Assembly: GCA_963971575.1 (NCBI GenBank)
Contig: OZ020612.1
Location: 32,281,916 to 32,345,915, forward strand
From: Liopterus haemorrhoidalis
Lineage: Eukaryota > Arthropoda > Insecta > Coleoptera > Dytiscidae
DNA: 64,000 nucleotides
Direction: 5' to 3'
Below are positions 1 through 11,904 of the stretch, in pieces; position 1 is the first letter of the stretch; every line of letters begins with the position of its first letter. The translations under genes and the position numbers were made by a program. The notes under the pieces were generated by a model. That model made no database searches, was not told the DNA's origin, and was given only the letters and a program-made list of their open reading frames with translations.

Positions 1-3000
1 CACACACAAAAAGCAAAAGTTGGCGACTTGCGCGACTATCCAGCGCAGTAAGGTCCGGTGGGCACTTGGCACATATTAAAAATATTATCTGATTTAAATT
101 ATCCCCCCTTCGTTCTACGAACCTCTGGAAGTGGCATATGAAAATTATAACAAACCTACTTTTAAAAGTTGCAGTAATTTCACTGCTTGGTCACGTGGGA
201 ACGCAAGTTTTTTACCTTGTCTAGGGTGCAAAAGTATCAAGTTACGCAACTGAATATAGCTGTAAGTACCACTACTAGCTAGATCTACCGTTAGCATATA
301 TCCTCCATCTTTTACAGCGTGTTCCCATTGGCTTGCTAAAAGTCAATCTTCCTTCCCAGATCTTTACAATTAGGTATTTCCTGTTCCACAGTCACCAAGT
401 GGTTAAACACGGTCAAACATGGTTAAACTTTTTTATACATGTTCAGCAGCGACTATCCATTATAGTATTAACAACTAGCTAACTACTTCATCGTTTTTTT
501 GTAGATTGGTATACTTTTTTAATGTACAGTAAAAATACCGGAGGTGGGGGGGGGGGGATGTTCCGTTGGTGATTTATGTCTAAAAAATGAATGAGCTAGT
601 TTAAAGCCTTTATTTTTTTAAATATTTGTACAAAGAAATTAAATTTCACAGTTTGCTGTTTAGATGTCGATGGCACTTGTCATGGACGTTATCGTTGTTT
701 TCTTGATTGCAGTGTCATCAATGCTGGAAAAACCGTAGACGTCGAAGATTGCTCTACGGATTTTCTGGCTCTGTACTCTCACGTTCAGCTTTCAACCAAG
801 GCTTAGGTTGAAACCTGTTGCGGTATTCTCTCACGGTCAGCAACGTTTTTCTTAGGTATGGTGAAGCTCGAATGTATGTATCTTCACTTTTAGGCAACCT
901 ACAACACTTAGGATTTTTATTTCACTCAAACTCGAGTAAAGTTACCGATTTTCTATCAAACGAATCAAACCTTATCTTTCTGAGACGATTCGCCAGGTAT
1001 GAGCGCGGATTTTTGCATCAAGCTCCAATTTCAAACGTACAGTATACGTTTGAAATTCCTTCCCTCTCCTTCGTTAGTAATAGGAATGGCGCACGACCTT
1101 GATACGTGTATTTTTATATACAGCCTTTGTTGCTCTTTCAAACAGTATATAATTTTTGCAAATATCGTTTTGCTATGAGCAATGGTGAGCAAGTTCTTTT
1201 GTAACGCCAAAATGTTACATGCAATTTCTTAAGTGTCAGCCATGTAAACGATCGGGAAAACGTAAATTCTACGTCAAAAATGAGTGAGATATATTATAAA
1301 CAGGTAGCGCTCTCCATAGCCAACCGAATAACATCTTATTAAAAACTGAAATTAAGAGAAAAAGATCGTTTCTTCATTATAAGCAACTTTTTTTATATAA
1401 ATTTTTTCTGTTAAGTGATATTTAATCGAAAAAATAAATAAATAAAATAAGCATCACAATGTAATTCAATAATTTTTCATTGGAGAGCTGGGGGATGGCT
1501 CCAGGGGGCAACAATACATCCCCGAACACTTGAAGGACGGAGGGCTGTATTATCTTTATCTGGGGCCCCATATAACGTAATAGGAACCCCTATAAAACCC
1601 GGGCATCGGGTATCTAGCACCCGCTGCATCTACATGTGGTCGGTCCTACATAGATGAATAATAGACTAGATAAAATATGATATTTGGTATCTACCAAATA
1701 TCGTATTTTGTCAAAATTACTGCATTAGAATTAGAGTTATAACAAATGAACTGGCACTGTTATGCCGATTTTCTCTTCTAGTTTTTGTAAATACAAATTA
1801 AATAATGAGTGTCCAAATACTTAATTAATTAATAATAAATGACACAGATATCAGTCAAATAGACGAATTCTGCTACTTAAGGAATATAGGGGAAGTATTT
1901 TAAGATCGCAGCGCTATTGTGGCATACTTGGAACCTTCAAAATAGACATTCGTTATATATAAACAACGTGAATTTTAATGTTTACTGGTGGTTTTTGTAA
2001 TTTTGCTACAATATTAATACTTGTTTTTATGCAATTATATTTTTATGCAAACATTTTTTATAAAAAAAAGCGCGATGGAATGTCTATTTCTGTAGTTCCT
2101 AAAATCCCACCAGATGTCATATCGCTTAGCAATTTTTCCCTATAGTCAGGGGCATCGGGAGACGGGGGAAGCCGGTACATATTACAGGGGCCCGCGCAAA
2201 CTGCACGGTCCGGACTGGATTATCTTTTAAAAATCATTATCCAATTTTATTATTTATGATTTTGTTGCATATTTTCTTTAATTTCTTTGTCGGTAATTGT
2301 AATATGTAATTATAATTGAAATAACAATGTTTCCAAGATCGAACCCCATCACGTAAACATGCCGTTATATATTATATTCTAGAAAAAATAATAGACAATT
2401 ATTATATACACGTAGTTTCTTCTCCACGTAGAAGTTATAGGATACATCACATTGTATAATGATCTCGAATCAATCATATGCTTTAGGTTTTATGTTATAA
2501 GCTAATTGTTTAAATATAGTTGTGTCGTAATATAATAATTGCATAACAACTAAAAATAAACTACATTTAATCTTTATTTATGTACAATTCATATTCATAT
2601 AAGACCTAAATATAAATATTTTTCACACACGTGTTAATGAACGGATAAGAAAAATAAATAGTAAACTAATATAGAACTTGTATGGAGCTATAAACACATT
2701 AGTCGTTCTTTGATGTAACGATGGTCATGTAACAAGGAGATATTTGTAAAATACCCTGAAATATTCCAGTTTAATTACTATATTTAAGTGGAGAAATACG
2801 TTATTTTCACGTTTAAGTTTAAAAATAAATATAAAATGTTCATAACAAAATAAATACTAATACAAAGTTTAAAAAGGCGGACCGAGTTTTCTATTACTAT
2901 TCATTTAATGTATGCAAATTAATTTTAAATTTCTTTCATTTCAATAAAATTTCTGTTTACTGCAGAAAGCATGTAAATTGACGCCTTCAGTGTTAAGAAA

Positions 3001-4690
3001 TTATTTGCCCAGTACATACATAGGTACATATGTGCACAAAAAGGATTGTGAGCATACTTGCCTGTTTGTAACAAACTGCTTAACTGTAAACAAAAATTTT
3101 ATGCAAATGCAGTAATAATTAGGTTTGCTCTCTAGATAAGTTCTTAAAAATGCAACACTAAGCGAAACAGCGCTATACCGGGGTATTATAATATAACATA
3201 AATACATATGCGAGCTTTATATGGTATTTTTAGACATCGCAAAACGACTGAAGTGCAGGGGCGGTAATAGGCCTTCATATTAAAAATTACACCCTGATCC
3301 ATTAGTGGAAGTAAGGAAGTAGAGTTTGGTGGTAAGTCAACTACTTCGACAAGGTCCAGTGTCTGAAGGATATAGAGATTCTGAGGGTGGCCCGGGGCAT
3401 CACCAACAACGTCTTTGATTCTTAGTTTGTTTTAAGTAGTTCTAGGTTATGTTCTTCACAATATCTTTGGACAAAAGTATAAAACAAATCATTGTGTGAA
3501 GATTTCTATAGTCACCCAGGCCTTCTTGTTTAATTTAAAAATTACAAACAAATGTATTTTTATATGCCCCTCATGGTAAGCAATAGTGTTAAATATTATT
3601 TTCCGGCCTTGAACCCAGAATCGCTTGTTTCTTATCAAGAGACGGCATTTCATATATATTTATTTACTAGCTGAAAACCAGTGCTTCGCTACGGTATATT
3701 GATGGTCTCATTAGCGTAAAATCCTCAATTTGTTTTTAAACTTGTGTATGGGTAACCTTTGTAAGCAAAAACCTAGTCGATATCTCATCTGTTCTAAGAG
3801 ATATTGAGGAATCCGTGAAAAAACATTTTACTCCTTTTCACCATATAGGGGCCGAACTTAAAAAAATCCTTTCTTAGTGGGTTATTACGTCATACTGAGG
3901 GATGTACTCTCCGAATTTCTTATTTCTAACAAAAAATACTAATATAGGAGTGAAATTTAAGAAAACTGTCAAAACACTATCGCAAGATTTTAAAAGGTCA
4001 CCTATATGTCAGAAAGTAATGTTATAACTCAAGAAGCACAGGAGATACGAAGGATTTCTCCCAAATTTCGTGCCTCTTTGTCAAGGGACGCTCTATCGAA
4101 TAAAAAGCAACCAATTTACTCCGTTACTGAAAATACAAAGGTTTTTATAATTCACCCCGAATGTATATTCACCCATTTAGGGGTTGAAATGTATGATTCA
4201 GTTCTTTTTGAATTTAAAATATACAGCTATTAAATTTTGATTGCTACTATTAAACTGCGGAAATTAGTATCGTTAGAATTAGAGATTTTCATCATATGAT
4301 AACTGACCCTCAGATATGACATATTGGCTCTCCTAGACCAGAACTTGCTACATCCAAATCATGTTATGGATATAACCAGTTGCACCATGCGATAAAGAAA
4401 TGTTTTTGGATGCACTATAAAAAGTAATGTGTTTTCAGGGATTCGTATGTAAGCTCCGCAAAAAAAATATCGCATCACTATGGTGTTCTACTAAAACAAC
4501 TGCATTAGTCCAAAATTTTATGTTATCTGATTAACTAGTAACTTATTAAGAAAAATCAATCATCTAGACACATGCCCCAACACTTAACTTGTTTAAAACC
4601 CTTTTTTAAAGGATGATTGGAAAACATAATTTGGATAATTATTCTACATGGTCTAATTTTAACTTAAATTAAAAACTAAAAACTATTCTT
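1..4690. other. AT-rich region without a recognised gene
   Basis: I see no convincing gene here. Reading frames are short and show no family motif. Two GC-richer patches (about 1490-1640 and 2150-2215) look like decayed repeat ends. A segment from about 3667 begins with wording common in insect interspersed repeats (a 'GCTTCGCTACGG' phrase), but I could not define its ends. The rest is unannotated intergenic DNA. Confidence 0.5.
1672..1709. repeat. Short near-perfect palindrome
   Basis: Two 18-bp arms with one mismatch are separated by 2 bp. The arms read through ATATTTGGTA and its complement. It would form a stable hairpin. It could be a tiny MITE relic or chance AT-rich symmetry; no function is claimed. 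Confidence 0.6.
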
Positions 4691-4751
4691 TAATACTAAC
4701 AATCTAGAGACACGAATATTAGACCTCCTGTTCGTAATCAGTGACATTTCA

Positions 4752-5400
4752 GCCACGAAGAAATTATTCGAATCGTCACCTTAGTTGTTAATAGTCGAAG
4801 TCAAAGATATGTGCCTAGAGAAATCGGCGTTGAACAATAGACTATATTGAGAGTGGTAAATCGGTTAAGGGAGAGTGAGCAATACATAATAAAACTCGGG
4901 CAAGGCCATAAGAAGGCAACTACTGCCGGAGATGACCGATATAATCTTATCAGCAATGAGACGACACTGTGCAGCACGAATTCTACAAACCGACATTCCC
5001 AATTTTCGGAATGTACAAATAACGAGAAAAACTATTGGAAACCGTCTCCGTGATGCGGTTACCGAAGAGTACCGAAGTTACAATTTACAAGAAAACCAGC
5101 CAGTGATGAAGACAGTAGATGATTGGGCTAATATTTTGTTCACGGATGAGTATCACTACTATTTATATTGTTGCTCTATAAAAGTATCTAATAGGGAGGA
5201 ATTTCTATAGAGGCTCGTTCCGAGTTAGTTGTGGTTCCTAATCGTAGCACGACCGCCGATGGGTATATATTGCAGAATCTAGAAACACATGTAGTACAGT
5301 TTGTTCCTTTTATCGGAACAAATTTCACTCTAATGCACGCTAATGCATGCCCGCACGTAGTCCGAATTGAGCGATGTCTTCCAATTTTAGAGTGACCGGA
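4752..5400 (+). pseudogene. Decayed Tc1-like transposase
   Basis: Conceptual translation across several frames gives the order expected of a Tc1/Bari-type transposase. A helix-turn-helix region with 'RSQRYVPREIGV' is followed by the family phrase 'GQGHKKATTAGDDRY' (usual form GRGRKRATT..DDR). Next comes 'DDWANILFTDE', carrying the first catalytic Asp, and then 'LMHANACPHVVRI', the relic of HDNARPHVAR in which the catalytic Asp has become Ala. Frameshifts and stops separate the pieces, so it is dead. I could not find its terminal inverted repeats. The family assignment is firm; the outer limits are approximate. Confidence 0.75.
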
Positions 5401-5552
5401 AAAATTACAAGCCATAAATTTCGTAAATTTAAGAAAAAATAATCCACGTACTTCCAACTAGAGACTTTCGTAAGACAAACGTATATAATTACCAGATCTA
5501 GTTATAGCTGCCTATTTCTTCAGACAAATACCGTGAGTTTATTTTATCGGTT

Positions 5553-5720
5553 CTATCCAGTTTCTGGTTTCAGCGGCTCTATCCATCTCCTCGCCTCCCC
5601 TGTAAGGTTATCTGCGATATCATCCATAAATCCATCCTCGAGGATGTTGGAACTCGCCAGGTGCGCCTCCATGTTATTGATGAATCGTTCCGGATCCTTA
5701 AAAAGTCGCCTGTCGTAAAT
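5553..5720 (-). pseudogene. Possible LTR-retroelement gag fragment
   Basis: A minus-strand frame reads 'DPERFINNMEAHLAS' and then 'LTGEARRWIEPLKPETG'. This resembles the capsid segment of Gypsy-type Gag proteins, where a 'PE.F...E' stretch precedes 'L.G.A..W'. The match is short and lies 1.5 kb from the clearer Gypsy relic at 7.3-8.3 kb, so joining the two would be speculative. Treat as a weak call. Confidence 0.35.
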
Positions 5721-6270
5721 TACTATTATTATTTTTTTTTTTTCGCAATTGTAAGGCAATGAGTAGCCCAATTGGAGATAATTCACCCATACTGGGCCAA
5801 ACTGTTGTTCTCAGGTTGTTTTTTTTTTTCTTGTATCTGTTTGCGTCTCGTATTAGTCCATTACACAATTCTTAATAATAATAATAATAATATTTATTGG
5901 TGTTATTACATTAAGCATGTTCTTACCCTTGTTTTATATATATTTATATTTTCAGTTAATGTGTTATGAACAATTTCTAACGTAATTGGCGAGAGATTAA
6001 AAAACATTTTTTTCATTTTAGTCGTTCCACAAGTTGCTAGGCATACGTTGTGCGCTTGGCATGTGCTGTGCAGCAGAACTGATGTGCAGTTCGCACTCTA
6101 TATAGTTAAACATGCGCAGCTCAGCACAAAAACGAAGCAGTTGCCACCGAAATGTAGTTGTATGGCCACATAACGGATGGCACTGACTGACTATTCTTAT
6201 TTCTCGACAGCAGAGGGTATTTTGGGTGGAATAACTACTCTCAAAAGCTTGGAATTGGTATCGCTTCTCG

Positions 6271-6301
6271 GCGCGTAATTATTACGGTAATAATTACGCG
6301 C
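6271..6301. repeat. Perfect 14-bp inverted repeat with 3-bp spacer
   Basis: The arms GCGCGTAATTATTA and their exact complement flank CGG. This is the strongest small hairpin in the first 9 kb. I see no U-tract or adjoining gene that would make it a terminator or regulatory site. Confidence 0.7.
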
Positions 6302-6862
6302 GAGACCTATTGAACTAAATGTATACAGTGTAACGATAATAGTGTTTTTTCTTGCTCTTTACACACCCACCAATATTTCACAAACAGCCAAATTGAGACA
6401 ACTCCAAGATGCCGCACCATAGACATGCAATACCATCGCCTAGGTAGGTGCCTACGGCCAAGGATTATCCCTGATTCTGCGAGCAAAAACCAGCAAACAA
6501 CAATGCTCGCAGGGTCGGTGACCACCCGAGATCAAGGGAGAATAGGAGAAAGAGTTTACCGGCTGACCGCGTTGGTCCGACGCCATTTCAATCCACTAAT
6601 GACGCGTCGGGGAGCATTTCCAGCCGATTTACTCATGCATTTAGTGACGAGTGTTAGTCAATAGCACACGCATTAGGTACGTTTCACCGCGCACTATCGT
6701 ACACCGTTGGAATCTGCAAGATATTCGCCATTGACTGAGAACCGCGAATCATTTTAATTCGCGGTATTATAGCGGTTATCTCGCGATCCCGTTATAATTT
6801 GCTTCACACAAACAAAATTAATCCCGATCAAATAAGGTCTTAACTTGTCTTAGCATGAAGGC

Positions 6863-7176
6863 CAAGGATGTCCAACCTTTTAGCTTCCCTGGGCCACATT
6901 ATAAAAAGACGAGTTGTTTTGAGCCACACATAAAATACACTAATACTAATTAATATATTATATAGTATGACAATGATTTTATAATTCTCTCTAAAGAACG
7001 CATTAAATTAAAAAATACATCGCTTATAAATTAATAGCAAGTTGAAATTGTATTTGTAATGTTATTAATGGTACCTATAATCGCAGTCTTATAAAGTTTG
7101 TAAGTTTACGATTTTTCGTTGGGCTGCATTCATAGATGTCATGGGCCGCATGCAGCCCGTGGGTTGGACAAGCCTG
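6863..7176. mobile_element. hAT-type MITE (314 bp)
   Basis: The ends read CAAGGATGTCCAACC and, inverted, CAGGCTTGTCCAACC, the wording of a widespread hAT terminal inverted repeat. The flanks are ATGAAGGC (6855-6862) and ATGTAGGC (7177-7184), an 8-bp target duplication with one mismatch. The interior has no coding capacity. It is a non-autonomous copy. Confidence 0.85.
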
Positions 7177-7269
7177 ATGTAGGCGATCCCCATAAATTCC
7201 AGTTTGCTCGAGGAGTATTGCGATTCCGCGTACGTTGTGTTTTTCGACAAATATAATACCGGTCGTAAA

Positions 7270-8330
7270 ATATCATTTATTTACAGCAAGTCCTGAGATA
7301 CTGACGTCAGTGTGCACTGCTGTGTTAGCTGCCGTAGCATTGAACAGTCTCAGAACCGGTATTGCACACAAAGCATTACATAAATCCTCAAACGCGTTCT
7401 GCTGTGCGTCACCCCAAACGAAGTTTTCAATTTTCCTCGTTAGGTCGCTGATTTTGTTCACATCGCGAAGTTATGAATAATCTTCGAAAATAGCTCGCTA
7501 AACCCAAGAATCTTCGCGTGGCGGTGAATATTTCCCGGAACTGTAAAGTTACATACCGCTTCTATTTTATGTTCACCCGGCGATTTTCCGGTTTCTGTCA
7601 ACCTATAACCCAAATGTTTTACTTAAGTCATGCCGAATTTGCAGTTAGATAAAGTCGATTTGGCAGACTTCAATGCATCGAATACCCTTTCGATTTTTAC
7701 AAACGTTTCGTGCCAGTCCTTAGCAGAAATAAGAACATCATCTAAATACCATGTGGCAATGGTCCGTCTCGAAGACCCTAGTATCAAATTCATTAAGCGA
7801 ATCCGCGACAACATAAAACTCATTATCAACGCTTACCTCGACTAGGGCCAACCTCGCATACACTTTACCGATTACTGGCACAACGCTATTTATACCCCCG
7901 AAACCGAATAGTTTCTTATCAACTGGGTATTCCCATAGGTTCTATCTCGCAACTGCTGCCTTCTTGATGGTGTTGACTGATAAACCTAAATCAATCTGCG
8001 CTGTTGCCTTCATCCTCTTGACCGAAATCTCTCGCAGGAACTTCTCTACTTAATCACCTCGTTCTTGGTCATTCGTTGAACTCTGCATGCATTTGCCAAA
8101 TGTCCACTGTGTTTACGTTTAAAATAACTGATTGTCGGGGTAGATCTGGCCTTTGGTGTGGCCTCCTTTATTTGAACTGACTCATTCGCGGTCTTGTTTC
8201 CCTTGTGAGGCTTCATTGGAGTTGCCTGCCCTTTTGCACGATTAATGTGGTCAAGAGAAATGACGTCGAACAATTCCCATATCTCCATGCGTTTTGACCA
8301 ACTGACCCAATGAATTTCTAACATCCATTA
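7270..8330 (-). pseudogene. Ty3/Gypsy gag-pol relic
   Basis: Read on the minus strand from 8324 downwards, a nucleocapsid-like zinc knuckle comes first ('YFKRKHSGHLANACR', with the first two Cys positions lost). Reverse transcriptase follows with the catalytic 'YLDDVLISA', 'FDALKSAKSTL..NCKFGM', and 'HLGYRL'. The start of the RNase H/connection region is near 7273-7461 ('FVWGDAQQNAFEDL', 'PVLRLFNA', 'VHTDVSISG'). Order and spacing fit a Gypsy Pol polyprotein; multiple frameshifts and stops disable it. No LTRs were identified on either side. Confidence 0.8.
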
Positions 8331-8744
8331 GCCCAACTATAATTTGTTATTTGGTTTCCTTGAATGGAAGATATAATGCTTTGCTTGGCAGAGTCTATAT
8401 TTTTCGTGAATATATAACCCAACATTCTCGCCGTCTCCCGGTTAAACTGGTTGATGTTAAAAATGTGAGTCGAATTGCCGCTTCAAAATCCCTGAAGGTC
8501 GTTTGGTGTTCTCGCCGTGTGGCTTTATATTTTATATCTTAACCTTAAATACATTTTTCTTGCATCTTTAAAATATTTCGATGCATTATCATTTACTCTA
8601 AGGTCTTTGCCAATAATTACTTGATTTAATTGTTTTACATAATTGAATAGTATAATTTTTATAAAATGATTTGAAATATTAGTTCATAATTTAAAATCGT
8701 ATTAAAAAAAATTTAATACGATGTTTTTTTTTAATTATCTAATT

Positions 8745-9092
8745 CAGTGGCGGCTCCTGAGTACGCGCTCCGGAGCTGCAGCTCTTACTTGAAAATAATA
8801 TTTAAAAAAATCTTTTTTTGAACTCAAAATGTATTTAACATAGTAATTGTGGTGTGAAAATGCTTTTTTTAAAATATATTTTGAACATTGAATGCTATTG
8901 TTTCATAAATATTTGCAAGTTTCCTTTGAATAAGTGTACGTCGCGCTGCTTATATCCTAGCATCAAGGAAAGTGCAAATGTAGGCTTGTAAAGGGGTAGC
9001 GGTGCGTAGGCAGTAGTGATAAACTAGTGGGGATCGGAGCTAGAAAGCTGTTAGCGTCACAGTACTATGAAATTATTGAATGTATTTATTTA
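8745..9092. mobile_element. Partial hAT-like element cut by the copia insertion
   Basis: The segment opens with CAGTGGCGGCTCCTGAGTAC, a typical hAT-type terminus, and runs directly into the copia LTR at 9093. No matching right-hand end is visible. A hAT transposase fragment lies immediately beyond the other side of the copia array (17.03 kb). The copia element may therefore have inserted into one hAT copy; that is an inference. Confidence 0.4.
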
Positions 9093-9390
9093 TGTTAGGA
9101 TTTGCACAGGGTGGTTTCGCGTAAGCACAATATAACACAAGTTGAGTAAACTTATGTATTGTTAACTGATATTAATAATAACTACATATGACACACACTC
9201 ACGTTGGACCACACACAACGGTTAAACTTGACATACTGATTGTTATGTGTGTTAAATCACACAAAACTACAATCGCTTATTGTCTGCTGTCCAGACGCTA
9301 ATTCAGCATTTTGTGTGATACAGGCATCGGTCTTAAACGCATGATATCTAAACATGTAAACCCAAACGCACCTGATTTAAATATCTAACA
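9093..9390 (-). mobile_element. Copia LTR (downstream copy)
   Basis: This 298-bp LTR begins TGTTAGG and ends CTAACA, so it has the TG...CA termini with a short inverted repeat. It is repeated at 14299-14544 plus 16515-16565 with only about three base differences, which implies recent insertion. It serves as the 3' LTR of the minus-strand element and as the undamaged reference for the foldback insertion in the other LTR. Confidence 0.92.
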
Positions 9391-9400
9391 CTTCCCCTCG
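9391..9400 (-). promoter_or_regulatory. Polypurine tract of the copia element
   Basis: On the minus strand CGAGGGGAAG lies directly against the downstream LTR, the position where plus-strand synthesis of an LTR retrotransposon is primed. The same tract sits beside the other LTR at 16566-16575, on its outer side, which reveals a second, truncated internal region there. Confidence 0.75.
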
Positions 9401-10865
9401 ATGCGTGTACCACTTGAACAATAACATATTATTCAGGTTTGAAAATTTTCGAATTCATACAGCGAGTATGATTGGATTTTGGAAGTACTTTCGTTAAGAA
9501 ATCCGCGACCATATCTTCACTCGGAAGGAATTGGGGTCGATCAGCTTATCATTCACGGCTTGTCGAATGAAATGACATCGCACGTCGATGTGTTTACTTC
9601 TTCCGTGAATGGTGGGATTTTCAGCTAGACTTAGGGCTCCACGGTTGTCGTTGTAAAGTGTTGTTGGTTCCTTTACTTTTGCCCCGAGCTCTTGTAAAAG
9701 AGTGCGTAAATATAACGCTTCCTTGGTTGCTTCGCTCAACCCCATATGTGTATATTCCGCTTTAGTTTAGGATAGAGCGACTGTCTTCTGTTTTCTGAAT
9801 TCCCACGACAATGGACCGTTGTTTAACGTAAAAACGAATCCAATGAACGCCTGTCAACAGGACAATTTCCCCAGTCGGCGTCCACATAGCCTTCCAATGT
9901 CTTTGATTTAGGGCCATATGACAGACCTAATTCTGTCGTTCCTTTCAAATAGCGTAGCACTCTCTTTGCCGCTATCCAGTGGGAATGTCCGAAGCAATTA
10001 TTAAATTGGTTCAAATAACTTACTGCGAAACTGATGTCGGGTCTCGTAGTGGTAGCCAGGTAGGACAATGCCCCAATTAGTTCGCAATACGGCAGCTTTG
10101 TATCTTCATCCGTTGGTTTCTTTTCGGGAAGTAGATTCGGTAGTATCGTTGTACTTACGGGCTTACAGTCTGACATCCCGAAACGTCCTAGGATATCAAG
10201 TATATAACCCTTCTGGATCAGGATTATCTTCCCCTACTTCCTTAGAAATTCTATTCCTAAGCAGTGGCTTGTTTCTCCAAGGTCTTTGACTTCTAAACTA
10301 CGTCTTAGGTGTGACACTAAATTTTCAACAGACTTACGTTTCTTGGTCACGACCAAAATGTCGTCTACGTAGATGGCAATGAGTATGGTGTTTTCTCCTC
10401 TGTTAATACGGTAGATGCATGGGTTGGTACAGCTCCGTACTTACCAAGAATGTCGTCTAACTTTGTATGCCAATTTCTTCCAGCTTGCTTTAAGCCGTAT
10501 AATTATTTTTTCAGTCTGCATACTTTATCACCTTTATGTAGTTGAAGCATCTTCTCACATTCTTTTCAAAGTTTCTGGTAGCAATTTCGGGAGCTCCATG
10601 TGAATATCTTCTTCCAATTCTCCGTTTAAGTAGGCAGTTGTGACGTCGAGCTGTCGAGCTAAATTTTCATATTTTCTTGAGCAGCAAGGCTTATTAAGCT
10701 TCTGATGGAACTTGTCCGGGCAACAGGAGCGAAACCTTGTGCAACAAGACGCGCCTTCCACCTTTCTAGATTACCATCTGCTTTATATTTGTTTCGCAGT
10801 ACAATTCGGCTTCCGATAACACGCTGGTCTTTGGGGCGGTCGACCAATATCCATGTATCGTTTTT

Positions 10866-11904
10866 AGGGTTTTGTAGGTATGACCAAAAAAACCGTATAC
10901 CGTCATTTTGTCGTCTGTCTGTCTGTCTGTCTGTTCGGTAAAAATTGTAGCCAAACGGCTAAACCTAGAGAGTTGAAATTTGGCATGCTTATACAACTCT
11001 TTGACCCTCACATAGGAAAAATACTAAAACATCTAAAAAACATATCCCCCTAAAAATATAAACAAATATGTGCTCATCAAAAAAAAATATATTTTTTTAA
11101 AATTCTGAATAGGGTATCAAATGAAAGCCCTTAGTACGTGGATTAACGATCAAAATTTTATTTTTGCAAAATAAATTATTTTGATGCGATTTTTGCCAAA
11201 ATTGTGCAAAAAAATTTTTGTCCCACACCCTGTAGCCCAGATGGTTTAAACCAAAAATCTGAAAAAATTCTAAGTAATTAACATTGGTCTGAACCGGAAT
11301 AGTACAACAGGAATTTTTGATCAGATTATGTTTTCGGAAAATAACGCATTTTTTGTGTTTAACTAAAATATGTTAAATATTTGTAACATATATGTAACAC
11401 TCCAGATCAGTAACTCTGGTAGCTCAGTTGGTTTTGTGATGCACTTTGTAATTTGCAGTGCGCACGTTGCAGAGTTCGAATCCTGTTAATTTTATTTTTT
11501 TCTGTTTTTTTTTTGCATTTTATTTTGTTTAAATTATTTTGTGAAAATTCTAGTTATATTTTGGTAAATGTTGCATTTATTTTTTAAAACCGTAAATTTA
11601 ATAACCAGTGGGAAGTGTTGAAATTATAATTTAATTCTGTTTGACGAAATCAGAGGGCGGGACTTATGATATAAGCAACCAATGGAAGCCATAGGCGCAA
11701 TTTTAAAAATCTTACTGAACCTTGCTGTATAAATAAAATACTGCACATATTTAGAAACTTAAATAATGTTATTAGGCATTCGAATTAAAATTCATAAAAA
11801 AATATTTTGACATGAAATTTGTTTTGGCATCCCAAATAATCATCATTCAGTTACTAAATACCTGCAAAACCCAGAAATGTGTGAAGATTCACACTTCACA
11901 TACA
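10866..11904 (-). mobile_element. Helentron-like non-autonomous element, copy A (1,039 bp)
   Basis: It is inserted in a run of T in the copia pol gene; the uninterrupted codon sequence (…IKNDTW…) fixes both borders to within the T-run. In element orientation (minus strand) one end has a hairpin, GTGTGAATCTTCACAC, and the other ends …CTACAAAACCC. A (GTCT)n-type microsatellite lies near that second end at 10915-10932. Copies B (24930-26096) and C (44308-45346) share both ends. T-run insertion, a subterminal hairpin and an internal microsatellite are features of Helentron-associated elements, so I favour that class; no Rep/helicase coding is present. A tRNA-like module lies inside it. Confidence 0.65.
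11411..11487 (+). other. tRNA-like module inside Helentron-like copy A
   Basis: The stretch contains TGGTAGCTCAGTTGG, close to an RNA polymerase III box A, and 60 bases on GAGTTCGAATCC, close to box B. The acceptor stem does not close and the anticodon arm is poor, so it is not a functional tRNA gene. The corresponding position in copies B and C also has box A/box B-like words, but with largely different sequence between them. Confidence 0.5.

Noticed and set aside
3001..4233. Short frames of 68-75 codons as small genes
   Set aside because: They show no motif or codon pattern beyond chance in AT-rich DNA.
11411..11487. Functional tRNA gene
   Set aside because: Box A and B words are present, but the acceptor and anticodon stems do not form, and the sequence is inside a transposon copy.
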